Assembly: GCA_964393335.1 (NCBI GenBank)
Contig: CAYMTN010000181.1
Span: forward strand, 1 to 11,024
Length of the DNA: 11,024 nt
Source: CAYMTN01 sp964393335
Lineage (GTDB): Bacteria; Chloroflexota; Anaerolineae; Aggregatilineales; Aggregatilineaceae
Reading direction: 5' to 3'
Shown here: piece after piece, positions 1 to 6,832 of the stretch
Layout of the letters: each line of letters starts with the position of its first letter
Numbering within the stretch: position 1 is the first letter of the stretch
The notes under the pieces: generated by a model
Told to the model about the DNA's origin: nothing
The model's input: the letters and a program-made list of their open reading frames with translations, nothing else
Databases searched by the model: none
Made by a program: the position numbers and the translations under genes

Positions 1-2
1 AT

Positions 3-362
3 GGTAGTGGCCCGATGGTCGTCATCTGCAACAGTGACGGTCCCGGCGTAATGCCCACGTTTATTATGGGGGCTTCAGGCGTTGGCATCGGCGAGGACGT
101 GCTTTTATTCTTCTGTCCCGGTGGCTCCAACGTTTTGCTCAAGGGCGAGCTTGAGAAATTCCAGGGCAAGAAAGGTCTACCCGACCCGGTCGAACTCTTC
201 AACACGATTCTTGACGAAGGCGGGCGGATCATCTTGTGTGAGCTGGCGCTTGAAAACAAGGGGATCAAAAAAGAGGATCTGCGCGACGAGCGGATCGAGA
301 TTATGAACGCGTCGTCTTTCCTGCTGGCGGCGCAGGGGGCGGGGATAACCTTCACGTTTTAA
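3..362 (+). CDS. DsrE/DsrF-like small protein, 5' end at window edge
   Basis: A small alpha/beta protein that resembles the DsrE/DsrF/peroxiredoxin-like sulfur-relay family. Visible features, numbered from the ATG at 15: an opening beta strand MVVICNSDGPGV, a second strand with VLLFFCPGG (Cys34), and the segment GGRIILCELALENKGI with Cys75, which is where DsrE-type proteins often carry a sulfur-carrying cysteine. The 115 residues from ATG 15 are close to full family length. The frame is open upstream to the window edge, however, so the true start may be a few codons outside. DsrE-family proteins act in the cytoplasm in sulfur transfer, but many members, probably including this one, have no known partner. 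No dsrF, dsrH or tusA gene is visible beside it. It is followed by an intrinsic terminator at 398-440. Family assignment is fairly sure; the substrate is unknown. Confidence 0.78.
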   Translation, partial: GSGPMVVICNSDGPGVMPTFIMGASGVGIGEDVLLFFCPGGSNVLLKGELEKFQGKKGLPDPVELFNTILDEGGRIILCELALENKGIKKEDLRDERIEIMNASSFLLAAQGAGITFTF

Positions 363-397
363 GCCGCATAGCGGCAGCACAACCCCTTATGCTTTGA

Positions 398-440
398 GGG
401 CAGTGTCACTCCTGATGGAAACGACATTGCCCGTTTTTTT
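398..440 (+). terminator. Intrinsic terminator after the DsrE-like gene
   Basis: GGGCAGTGTC (398-407) pairs with GACATTGCCC (423-432), a ten-base-pair stem containing one G-U pair and a 15-base loop. One G and seven T (434-440) follow directly. This is a textbook Rho-independent terminator on the + strand, 35 bases after the stop codon of the DsrE-like gene. On the - strand the hairpin is not followed by a T run, so it should not serve the convergent gene at 475-819. Confidence 0.8.
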
Positions 441-474
441 GCCACTGAGACGAGATTACTGGCAGACCGGCGGG

Positions 475-819
475 TTAAGATCGCCATTTGGTTACTATGC
501 CGTTCATGAAATAGACATGCTTCTCACTGCTCTCCGACCTGCCGTAAACCCAACGCTGTGTCTGTACACCATTCTCTATGACTTCTTGTTGGTCAATGGT
601 ATGTGGTTCACCCCACGACAATTCAACTTGTTCGGTAGTGAGGCCAATTCGGATTTTCTTCATCAAGATAGTCCTGCATGTCGCGGCACCCCATTCCGGT
701 ATTTTGGTCTGTATAGCCTTCCTGCGTGCTCGCTCGGAACGCTGATTGACATGCCAAGTGGCGCCAGCAAGGCCAAAAAACACACCCACTATCGCGATCC
801 AGAACCCAATGTCATCCAT
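475..819 (-). CDS. Small membrane-anchored protein with BamE/SmpA-like domain
   Basis: A 114-residue protein with one predicted N-terminal membrane segment (about residues 5-22, GFWIAIVGVFFGLAGA) and a basic stretch after it (RSERARRK), consistent with an N-in anchor or uncleaved signal. Residues 58-112 show the pattern of the SmpA/BamE-like fold: IGLTTEQVELSWGEP, then a variable loop, then QRWVYG and a short VYFMNGIVTKW strand. In proteobacteria this fold occurs in the outer-membrane lipoprotein BamE. Here there is no lipobox, so it is better read as a small membrane-tethered domain of unknown role. It is separated from the LysR gene upstream by 198 bases, so it is probably transcribed on its own. 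Upstream, 863-875 (ATTGC-aaa-GCAAT) and 881-888 (CAATATTG) are small palindromes, but no convincing promoter was found. The start is the only ATG that keeps the membrane segment. Confidence 0.65.
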   Translation of the reverse strand: MDDIGFWIAIVGVFFGLAGATWHVNQRSERARRKAIQTKIPEWGAATCRTILMKKIRIGLTTEQVELSWGEPHTIDQQEVIENGVQTQRWVYGRSESSEKHVYFMNGIVTKWRS

Positions 820-1017
820 CGTTTTTCTCTTAAATGTTTATTTAGTCTCTAGGCCCCGATGCATTGCAAAGCAATTAGAACAATATTGGTGGCTTGACTC
901 ACAAAGAATTGACCCTTTCAACAGGTTATAAAAAGAGGACCTAGCTGCATGGCTGTTCGTATCTGTCACGTGTCATCCCGTTTGCGAGTAGTAGCCAGAA
1001 GACGAATCGCTATTTCA

Positions 1018-1941
1018 TCACTTTTCAGCCAGGCGCAGCAGGTCAGCATTGGAGGGATCATGCACAAAGCCCCAAAACGCATCAACAGCACGATGAGGCT
1101 CATGGACCTCAGACCGGATCAAGTAGACCTTACGGTGCAGATCAAAATCTGCCACCGGCACTTCAACTGCTGTCCCCTTGTCCAGTGCCCAATCTGCAGC
1201 TAACCGCGAAACAAATGACACGCCGAAATCCGCTTCGACGGCTTTTACGATGGCTTCAGAATTGCCAACTTCCAGGCAGATGTTCATATCAGCTAGGGTG
1301 ATGCTGTGTTTACCCAATTCGGCGAGCATGGCACGGTATGTGCCTGATGTCGGTTCGCGGACGATCACCGGGGTTTCCAGCAACTCTGACGGATCGATAG
1401 ACTGGCGCGACGCCCAGGGGTGATTGGCTGGCACAATGAGGATAATGTGGTCGTTGAAAAACTCCTGGCATTCCATTCCATCACCGCACGCGTCGTAACT
1501 GACGACACCCAGATCAGCTTCTTCCCTAAGGAGTTGTGGCACAACAAGCGGTGATGTACATCTCAATATGGATATGTTCACCCCCGGATGTTGGTCATGA
1601 AAGCGCGCAGCGAATTGTGGCAAGACGTATTTTCCCGTGGTCGTGCTGCACGCGATGCGAAGCTGACCCACAATCCGATCCTCTAATGACTCCATCATCT
1701 GCTGGATCTCAAAGATTTCACGCATGAGTTTGCGCGCGCGTGGAAACAGCAGGCTGCCCGCTTCAGTGAGCCGAAGCCCGCCGCTGGATCGGTCAAACAA
1801 CTCGACGCCCAGGTCGCGCTCAAGCGTTTTAATGTGGTGGCTGATCGTGGGTTGGGTGAGGTGCAGTTGTGTCGCCGCCTCGGAAAAACTCATGCTCTGC
1901 GCAACATGCAGAAACGTTTGAAGCTTTGCCAGATCAATCAT
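1018..1941 (-). CDS. LysR-family transcriptional regulator
   Basis: A 307-residue regulator of normal LysR length. Residues 3-62 form the winged helix-turn-helix: LQTFLHVAQSMSFSEAA, then LHLTQPTISHHIKTLE as recognition helix, then LGVELFDR and LRLTEAG. A linker helix follows, and from about residue 92 the periplasmic-binding-protein-like effector domain starts with GQLRIACSTTTGKYVLP. That opening, and the overall pattern, resemble the CysL/CbbR/selenium-associated branch of LysR proteins rather than the amino-acid-catabolism branches, but the effector cannot be read from sequence. It is the last gene of the long - strand block, beginning 17 bases after the stop of the methyltransferase-family gene. 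LysR genes usually diverge from their targets. Here the position suggests co-transcription with the block, or a target elsewhere. The ATG at 1941 has a weak GGGATGAG ribosome site. Confidence 0.92.
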   Translation of the reverse strand: MIDLAKLQTFLHVAQSMSFSEAATQLHLTQPTISHHIKTLERDLGVELFDRSSGGLRLTEAGSLLFPRARKLMREIFEIQQMMESLEDRIVGQLRIACSTTTGKYVLPQFAARFHDQHPGVNISILRCTSPLVVPQLLREEADLGVVSYDACGDGMECQEFFNDHIILIVPANHPWASRQSIDPSELLETPVIVREPTSGTYRAMLAELGKHSITLADMNICLEVGNSEAIVKAVEADFGVSFVSRLAADWALDKGTAVEVPVADFDLHRKVYLIRSEVHEPHRAVDAFWGFVHDPSNADLLRLAEK

Positions 1942-1958
1942 CCATTCTCATCCCGTGT

Positions 1959-2408
1959 CTAAAGCCATCGCCTTACCCTCTGTTTGTATTCCAACCAGCT
2001 ATCGCCAAACAGTGCTTCGAGCATGGCTTCTTCGGCCCGTACAAAGCGCATGTCCATCAGGAAGGGAAAAACAGCGACTACGATCCAGGGAGTGAGGGAA
2101 CCCAGGAGCATGGCGATTCCGGCTAGCAGCAGTACGAAACCCAGATACATCGGGTTCCTGCTGAGTCGGAAGACGCCGTCCGTTACCAGGTAGGTTGATT
2201 CCTCGAACGGTTTCACGGTCGTCCCAAATCGTTTGAACGCCTGATCGGCCAGGACGCTAAACGCACTCCCCAGGCTCAACGGAATGACGCCCACATAGCG
2301 CCACGGTGACGAAAAGACCTGTGGTCCGGGTACCAGCACATGCAGCACAATGATCAGCACGATGGCGACATAAAAATAGGTGGGCGGAAGCGGTTTTCGG
2401 GTTTGCAT
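1959..2408 (-). CDS. Isoprenylcysteine carboxyl methyltransferase (ICMT/PEMT)-family membrane protein
   Basis: A 149-residue integral membrane protein with about four hydrophobic segments (roughly residues 11-27, 37-54, 85-103 and 106-120). It carries the family hallmark DGVFRLSRNPMYLGF (residues 77-91), followed by the C-terminal RAEEAMLEALFGDSWLEYKQRVRRWL, written here as separate blocks RAEEAML, FGDSW and YKQRV. These are the SAM-binding and active-site parts of the ICMT/phospholipid-methyltransferase family. Bacterial members are usually of unknown substrate, possibly membrane lipids or small thiols. Eukaryotic prenyl-cysteine substrates are not expected here. The start has a good GAGGA ribosome site. 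The 60-base gap to the VKOR gene upstream contains a perfect AATACGTATT palindrome and a TAGAAT hexamer, so this gene and lysR could have their own promoter. Confidence 0.85.
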   Translation of the reverse strand: MQTRKPLPPTYFYVAIVLIIVLHVLVPGPQVFSSPWRYVGVIPLSLGSAFSVLADQAFKRFGTTVKPFEESTYLVTDGVFRLSRNPMYLGFVLLLAGIAMLLGSLTPWIVVAVFPFLMDMRFVRAEEAMLEALFGDSWLEYKQRVRRWL

Positions 2409-2443
2409 ACGGTCCTCACGGTGAACTATTCTATCTACCCATA

Positions 2444-2453
2444 AATACGTATT
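2444..2453. promoter_or_regulatory. Palindrome in the Trx-VKOR to ICMT gap
   Basis: AATACGTATT is a perfect ten-base palindrome. It lies in the largest gap (60 bases) within the long - strand block. On the - strand a TAGAAT hexamer lies downstream of it, about 15 bases before the GAGGA ribosome site of the gene starting at 2408. No good -35 hexamer was seen, so this may be an internal promoter with an operator, or chance. Confidence 0.25.
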
Positions 2454-2468
2454 CGCGCCCGTCTTGTT

Positions 2469-3785
2469 TTACCAATCCGGTTGGCTGTGCCGGGCTGACC
2501 GTCGTGTCAGCTTGTCGACCAGGCGGTTAACGGCGGTCCATCCTGCCGGTGCTTGCAGGCAGAGGATCAAGATCATCAGCATGGCCGACGTCAGACACCA
2601 GGCGCAGGTTGCCCCGATGACGAACGGCTCAAGAAAGGTCAGGTAGATCGAGAACACGGTCCCGAACAATGCTGCACCCAACACTATCGCTTGTGCGGCG
2701 TCGTCAACCCAATCGGTGGTGTAACGGCTGATCAACCACACCGCCAGGATCATCACGTACCCGAATACCCCAAGCAATCCTATCGGAACGAGGCCGAATA
2801 ATTCTGCATACTCGCTCTGCTGAACGGTATTGCAGTCCCCTACAGCGCCGCATACTGCTTCGTTTTCGCCGACTTCGACGTAGGCTAGATAACCTGCTAC
2901 CACGAGTCCCAGGCAGGCCACCACCGGCAGCAGCCAGCCGGGAAAGGTATAACCTGTCTGCGCGGATGAACGATCCACGTGTCCAATCGCCCATACAACC
3001 AGCACCATGCCAAGGGTAACACTCGCTGCCAGCAGAGCGGGTAGTGAGAAACGACTGCTTTCGAGAGCCAGCGTACCTGCAATAACTGTGGCCATCATGG
3101 CCACTCCCAGGATGAGCAGCCCGCCCATGCGGCCTATTGTCCATTGCTGTTTCTCATCCTCGATGAGCACTCGTGCGCCGTAGCCCAGTTGAACGGCCAG
3201 CCCAATGATCAGGACACCCAGCACACCAATAGCAAGGCTGTTCCCCAGCCGGTCCTGACTCAAGCGATCTTGCCATGTTGTTTCATGAAAGGTCGTGCTA
3301 ACGGGCACTGATTCATGGGAGGTATCCTGGGTACCACTTGCCTGTTCGCTGCCTACAGAAACTTCATACGCCTCGTGCAAACCTGGAATGGGCGGAATAT
3401 CGACTCCGCCCGCTGCCAGTCCGTCCCGGACCAGGGCGGGCATTTGCTCCGGAATAGCCTGGCTGCCCACCAAAACCGTTGTGCCGATGACCAGGGTGGG
3501 CACATAACCGCAGTGATCGCCAGGAACATCAAGCGTATCACATGCAGCGTAAAATAATGTGCTGCCCCCCGGCTGCGATACGTCGATATACAACACTTGA
3601 AGCTGTTCGCCATACTCGTCTTGCAGGGGAGGCAGGAATTGAGTGATCACATAGTGGCAGTGGCCGCACGATGGTGAGAAAAACAGCACGGCATAGACCA
3701 TAGGCTGCTGTGCCTGTGCGCCATTCGTCTGGATACCGAGCAGGCACGAGAAGATCAGCAGGCCCAGTAAACACGTTTGTTTCAT
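2469..3785 (-). CDS. Exported thioredoxin-like domain fused to VKOR membrane domain
   Basis: A 438-residue disulfide-forming redox protein. From ATG 3785: signal peptide (residues 1-26, cut likely after AQA); thioredoxin-fold domain with FFSPSCGHCHY (active cysteines 40 and 43) and a cis-proline segment YVPTLVIG; a polar linker (about 130-180); three membrane segments (about 185-205, 220-241, 248-268); and a four-helix VKOR domain (about 282-410). The VKOR domain has a loop cysteine pair CGAVGDC (312, 318), then NTVQQSEYA, and the quinone-side CAWC (394, 397). VKOR re-oxidises thiol oxidants with quinone, as DsbB does for DsbA. The Trx domain should sit outside the membrane and be its partner. 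Many fusions place Trx after VKOR; here the order is reversed. ATG 3785 was preferred over GTG 3791 because it is correctly spaced from the GGGGAGGGG ribosome site. Confidence 0.9.
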   Translation of the reverse strand: MKQTCLLGLLIFSCLLGIQTNGAQAQQPMVYAVLFFSPSCGHCHYVITQFLPPLQDEYGEQLQVLYIDVSQPGGSTLFYAACDTLDVPGDHCGYVPTLVIGTTVLVGSQAIPEQMPALVRDGLAAGGVDIPPIPGLHEAYEVSVGSEQASGTQDTSHESVPVSTTFHETTWQDRLSQDRLGNSLAIGVLGVLIIGLAVQLGYGARVLIEDEKQQWTIGRMGGLLILGVAMMATVIAGTLALESSRFSLPALLAASVTLGMVLVVWAIGHVDRSSAQTGYTFPGWLLPVVACLGLVVAGYLAYVEVGENEAVCGAVGDCNTVQQSEYAELFGLVPIGLLGVFGYVMILAVWLISRYTTDWVDDAAQAIVLGAALFGTVFSIYLTFLEPFVIGATCAWCLTSAMLMILILCLQAPAGWTAVNRLVDKLTRRSARHSQPDW

Positions 3786-3815
3786 ACACACCCCTCCCCA
3801 AAATGTGAATTCTCT

Positions 3816-4562
3816 TTATCCTTCCCGGCTCATGGTGACCAGCCGTACACCGGCCTGGTGAACTTGCCGGAAATTCGCGCCCTGTTTGGTCGCAGTCAGC
3901 ACGCGATCAATGTCGGTAACGACCGCCCCGGACAGCAGATCGATACCCTGCTCAAACAAAATGGGGCTTAAGGGCGTACTTGGTCCTAAGAGGAGAACCG
4001 TCGCCACCGGTTTGCGCAATTCAAGTAGATTTTCCAGCGAGTGATTGACCAGTGTCATGCTTGTGATGGCTATCACGTCGGCTTGCGGGAGTATATCCGG
4101 CGCGGCTTCTGCGGGCAGTTCGTCAACACTAGGATTCAGTTCCAAGACAAACAATTCGCCAACGCGGGATCGAAGGCGCGAAACAAACGGGAAACTGCCG
4201 ATGAGCGCAACTGTCTTGCCTGCGCCGTGCGTGGCAATCACCTCTTCGGCATTCAGATCGCGCCATAATTCGGGTTTGGGTGGCAGCAGCGCGTTGATCG
4301 CTGCAATCCCGATGCCAGTCAAGGGCGACTGTCCGGTACAGGCGAGGTGAGCCAGTTCCAACGCAGAGAGAGTATGCAACTGACCAGCTTGTGGAATATC
4401 CGGTTCAGCCGAGTGGTTATGTGGCGCAGCCAGGGTCGAAGCCAACCCGCAGCGCGTCTGGTCGCTGACCCGGACAACGACCGCTGTCCAGTGCAGACCG
4501 ACACACACATCGAGCACTTCACCATCAGGAAGCGCCACCAGCAGCTTATCCAGAAGTTTCAT
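3816..4562 (-). CDS. DUF4213/DUF364 putative heavy-metal chelation protein
   Basis: A 248-residue cytoplasmic protein. Its N-terminal part (about residues 10-95, with VCVGLHWTAVVV) matches the enolase-like DUF4213 domain. The C-terminal part (about 115-245) matches the Rossmann-like DUF364 domain, with the strand-loop VALIGSFPFV, the ELNP strand end, DVIAITSMTLVNHSLENLL, and the conserved LLGPSTPLSPILFEQGIDLLSG seen here in pieces LLGPSTPLSP and FEQGIDLLSG. Pfam describes the family as a putative heavy-metal chelation domain, and members often lie near molybdenum or iron cofactor genes. The biochemical role is unproven. Candidate metal ligands visible are His24, His48, His50 and Cys20, 38, 75. 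The GAGG ribosome site fits ATG 4562. It lies 27 bases after the ferritin-like gene and 30 bases before the Trx-VKOR gene, consistent with one operon. Confidence 0.85.
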   Translation of the reverse strand: MKLLDKLLVALPDGEVLDVCVGLHWTAVVVRVSDQTRCGLASTLAAPHNHSAEPDIPQAGQLHTLSALELAHLACTGQSPLTGIGIAAINALLPPKPELWRDLNAEEVIATHGAGKTVALIGSFPFVSRLRSRVGELFVLELNPSVDELPAEAAPDILPQADVIAITSMTLVNHSLENLLELRKPVATVLLLGPSTPLSPILFEQGIDLLSGAVVTDIDRVLTATKQGANFRQVHQAGVRLVTMSREG

Positions 4563-4589
4563 ATTGCCTCGATTGCGGGTAAGTCAGTC

Positions 4590-5009
4590 CTACAGCCCCT
4601 TCACGAGGCGGCGCAGCTCACGCGCATGACCCGCTTCGTCGGCAGCCATCTCCTCCAGTTTGATCTGGAGTTCGACCATCCCTAATTCTTCAGCCAGGGC
4701 GGCGTGCGCCCGATAATGCTCAATGTCCTGTTTTTCCATCTCCAGATCGAGTTCGAGCATCGCCTTGAGACCTTCAGGCTTGTCGAACGGTTTGGGGGTG
4801 GTGGTCGGTTCGCCGCCCAGGTCCACGATGACATCCATCAGGAAAGCCGCGTGGCCCAACTCATCCGCGATCTCATCCTCCAGGATTTCGCGGAGTTCAG
4901 CTCCTACGAACCCCATAGCTTTGCTGGATTGGTAGGTGTAGCGAATGACGGTTCCCAGTTCGGCTGCGAGGTCTTCATTCAAACCCTTGATCAAATCCTC
5001 TTTCGACAT
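4590..5009 (-). CDS. Ferritin-like diiron protein
   Basis: A 139-residue four-helix-bundle protein of the ferritin-like superfamily, close to bacterioferritin/Dps-like small ferritins. The complete diiron ligand pattern is present: Glu17 in helix A (AAELGTVIRY), Glu50 with His53 (ADELGH) in helix B, a Glu in helix C (EKQDIEHY, Glu92 or Glu97), and Glu125 with His128 (ADEAGH) in helix D. The protein should therefore bind two irons, for ferroxidase, iron storage or oxygen/peroxide protection. It is shorter than typical bacterioferritin (about 155-160 residues) and lacks the usual C-terminal extension. No haem-ligating Met could be identified with confidence. An excellent AAGGAGAT ribosome site precedes ATG 5009, probably the strongest in the block. 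It sits directly downstream of the TrmO-NifX fusion, which fits a metal-handling role. Confidence 0.85.
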   Translation of the reverse strand: MSKEDLIKGLNEDLAAELGTVIRYTYQSSKAMGFVGAELREILEDEIADELGHAAFLMDVIVDLGGEPTTTPKPFDKPEGLKAMLELDLEMEKQDIEHYRAHAALAEELGMVELQIKLEEMAADEAGHARELRRLVKGL

Positions 5010-5040
5010 ACGTGTATCTCCTTTTCAAAAACAAACTATG

Positions 5041-5916
5041 TTAGTGAAGCTGCTCGGTATGATCGGTCAGCGTGCCATCCAGATAGGCTTTCACCGCTTC
5101 CTCGGCGTCTGCGAGTTCGGTCACGAAAGGACGGATGTTGGCTTGTTCCATGGCGAGATACGCGCCGTGCCCCATGCCGCGCACGATGATGGCCTCGCAG
5201 TCTTGGATCGACTCGATCATGCGCGTATGTTTGGCATCCGAGTGCGCGCCAAAGCCATGCCCGCGTGGATCGTTCTCCGATGCGTGGTCATGGTCTTCCT
5301 GCGCAAACTGCCGGTGCCCGACCTTGTCGCGCAGTTCTTTGCCCACGATCTCGTTGTCTTCTACTGTGAAGACCAGATAGTAGGGGGCACGGCCAAAATG
5401 CTGGCTGATGGTCTGACCATCTTCGGTGATGACTGCAATTTTCATGTTTAGGCTCTTTTCTGTGTGTACTGGTTCCTGATTAGCACGAGTGGCATACCAC
5501 CCGGTATGCACGTCGGTCCTGATGTCAAAGTCAGGGACATATGGTTTGATGTCGATCAGCGGTGTTCCGTCCAACACGTCAATGCCTTCCACGACCAGCG
5601 TGTTCTCATGTCGTTCGAGCAGGCGCACAATGGACAATCCGATGGGGTTAGGTCGAGACGGGTAACGGGTGGCGAACAAACCGCGCTGCTGATCGTCCAG
5701 AAACGGTTTGACGGAGAGCGTATAGCTCGACGAACGGTGAAATACATACAGCAGAACGATATGCGAAAAGCCGTCAATGTCCTGTAATCCGTCCGCAAAT
5801 TCAGGATAGACCTCGACTCTGCCGATTGTCTTTGAACGTGAGGGTTGGATTGGGGTTTTTTCTTTGTCCGTGAAGGGCGTATGGATGATTCCAATCGGAC
5901 GTATCGTAAATTCCAT
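5041..5916 (-). CDS. TrmO-like methyltransferase domain fused to NifX/NifB-like metal-cluster domain
   Basis: A 291-residue two-domain protein. Residues 1-145 match the TrmO/TsaA (YaeB, COG1720) family: PIGIIHTPF at the start, SHIVLLYVFHRS, RPNPIGLS (89-95 region) and DGTPLIDIKPY. TrmO uses SAM to methylate t6A at position 37 of tRNA-Thr; short TrmO proteins of this size occur in archaea and anaerobes. Residues 158-291 match the dinitrogenase iron-molybdenum cofactor (NifX/NafY/NifB C-terminal) family: MKIAVITEDG, the conserved SQHFGRAPYY, and CEAIIVRGMGHGAY. Between them, residues 201-230 hold six histidines (201, 209, 211, 220, 225, 230), a likely metal-binding loop. No frameshift is needed. 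Met158 (codon 5445-5443) is preceded by AAAAGAG seven bases upstream, so the NifX part might also be made separately. The fusion itself is clear; its substrate is not. Confidence 0.9.
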   Translation of the reverse strand: MEFTIRPIGIIHTPFTDKEKTPIQPSRSKTIGRVEVYPEFADGLQDIDGFSHIVLLYVFHRSSSYTLSVKPFLDDQQRGLFATRYPSRPNPIGLSIVRLLERHENTLVVEGIDVLDGTPLIDIKPYVPDFDIRTDVHTGWYATRANQEPVHTEKSLNMKIAVITEDGQTISQHFGRAPYYLVFTVEDNEIVGKELRDKVGHRQFAQEDHDHASENDPRGHGFGAHSDAKHTRMIESIQDCEAIIVRGMGHGAYLAMEQANIRPFVTELADAEEAVKAYLDGTLTDHTEQLH

Positions 5917-5941
5917 TTTTTGCTCTCAGCTTGTTTGGCGG

Positions 5942-6784
5942 CTAGCCGGATGGGGACTCGACCGGCGACTCAATTTCGATGATTTTCCCCGTGCCTATCT
6001 GCACGAAATCATCACCGTATTCCTCAGCGAAGGCGGCTATGGCCTGCTCGCCGGTACAGTGGCAGGGGCCGACGCGTTCAACCCCCAGGCGGCGGAATGC
6101 TTGTACGATGGCCGTGATCTCGGCGCGAGTCTTGTCTTTCAGATGAAAGCCGCCCAGAACAAGATAAACCGGTTGGCCGGAGGTCGCTTTGACGTGCTCG
6201 ATCATGGCGACGATGCCGGGATGCGCACAGCCGGTCAGCATGACAAGACCTTGATCGACTTCAATCGCGATAGCTTGTTCTGGTATATCCCCGCCCATCT
6301 CGCCAGTGGTGAATATCCCCTTGAGGATAGCCTGATCGGAAGTCGTTTCGATCACGGTGGCCATCTGGCTGATGGTCTGTTTGAACGAAGCCGGGAATGA
6401 CGGCAAAAGATACACATTTGGCTGAACACCCGTTGCCAGCAGCGCATTCAGCCCGCCGGTGTGATCCCAGTGGTTATGCGACAGGACGACGCTTTCAATG
6501 TCCAGCGGGTTAATGTGCAACGCGGCCATATTGCTGAGCAATGCTTGCCCATCCGCCCCGGTGTCGAACAAAAGTGTATGACCCCCATACTCGATGAGGG
6601 CCGAAAAGCCCCAGCCTGCTGTCAACCCAGGTGTATGGAGGGTGTTGTCATATACAATCGTGATCTTTAGTTCGGTATGGCTGTCTTGATGTGGCATCGG
6701 AACTCCTTCGTTGCCTGTAGCCGCTATAGGCAGAAGCATTGTCATGAAAAACAGCGGCACAGTGACTATCGCTCGTATGATCAT
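5942..6784 (-). CDS. Exported MBL-fold metallo-hydrolase, COG1237-like
   Basis: A 280-residue metallo-beta-lactamase-fold protein (numbered from ATG 6784). Residues 1-24 look like a signal peptide (MIIRA then a hydrophobic core to PIAATG). Metal and fold motifs are the SHNHWDHTGG block (HxHxDH, residues 103-108), GCAHPG (His188), GGFHL and PCHCTG (His242). GCAHPG, GGFHL and PCHCTG are typical of COG1237, which includes the archaeal dihydropterin-ribofuranosylaminobenzene phosphate synthase relatives, rather than of true beta-lactamases. The reaction here is unknown. An alternative TTG start at 6811 adds nine residues and also has a GAGG site six bases upstream. ATG 6784 has AAGGTG and gives a more normal signal peptide. 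It follows the radical SAM gene closely and lies 25 bases before the TrmO-NifX fusion. Confidence 0.87.
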   Translation of the reverse strand: MIIRAIVTVPLFFMTMLLPIAATGNEGVPMPHQDSHTELKITIVYDNTLHTPGLTAGWGFSALIEYGGHTLLFDTGADGQALLSNMAALHINPLDIESVVLSHNHWDHTGGLNALLATGVQPNVYLLPSFPASFKQTISQMATVIETTSDQAILKGIFTTGEMGGDIPEQAIAIEVDQGLVMLTGCAHPGIVAMIEHVKATSGQPVYLVLGGFHLKDKTRAEITAIVQAFRRLGVERVGPCHCTGEQAIAAFAEEYGDDFVQIGTGKIIEIESPVESPSG

Positions 6785-6832
6785 AACCGCACCTTGTATG
6801 GGATGATCCAACTTCAGCCTCGCGCCTCCTTT

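Noticed and set aside
363..375. GCCGC-ATA-GCGGC hairpin just after the DsrE-like stop codon
   Set aside because: Not followed by a T run on either strand; the hairpin at 398-440 is the proper terminator.
394..852. A 152-codon + strand frame opposite the BamE-like gene
   Set aside because: It begins inside the terminator hairpin and lies over the better-supported - strand gene, which has a membrane helix and recognisable domain pattern.
5942..6784. True beta-lactamase or antibiotic resistance role for the MBL-fold protein
   Set aside because: The GCAHPG, GGFHL and PCHCTG motifs point to the COG1237 branch rather than to class B beta-lactamases.
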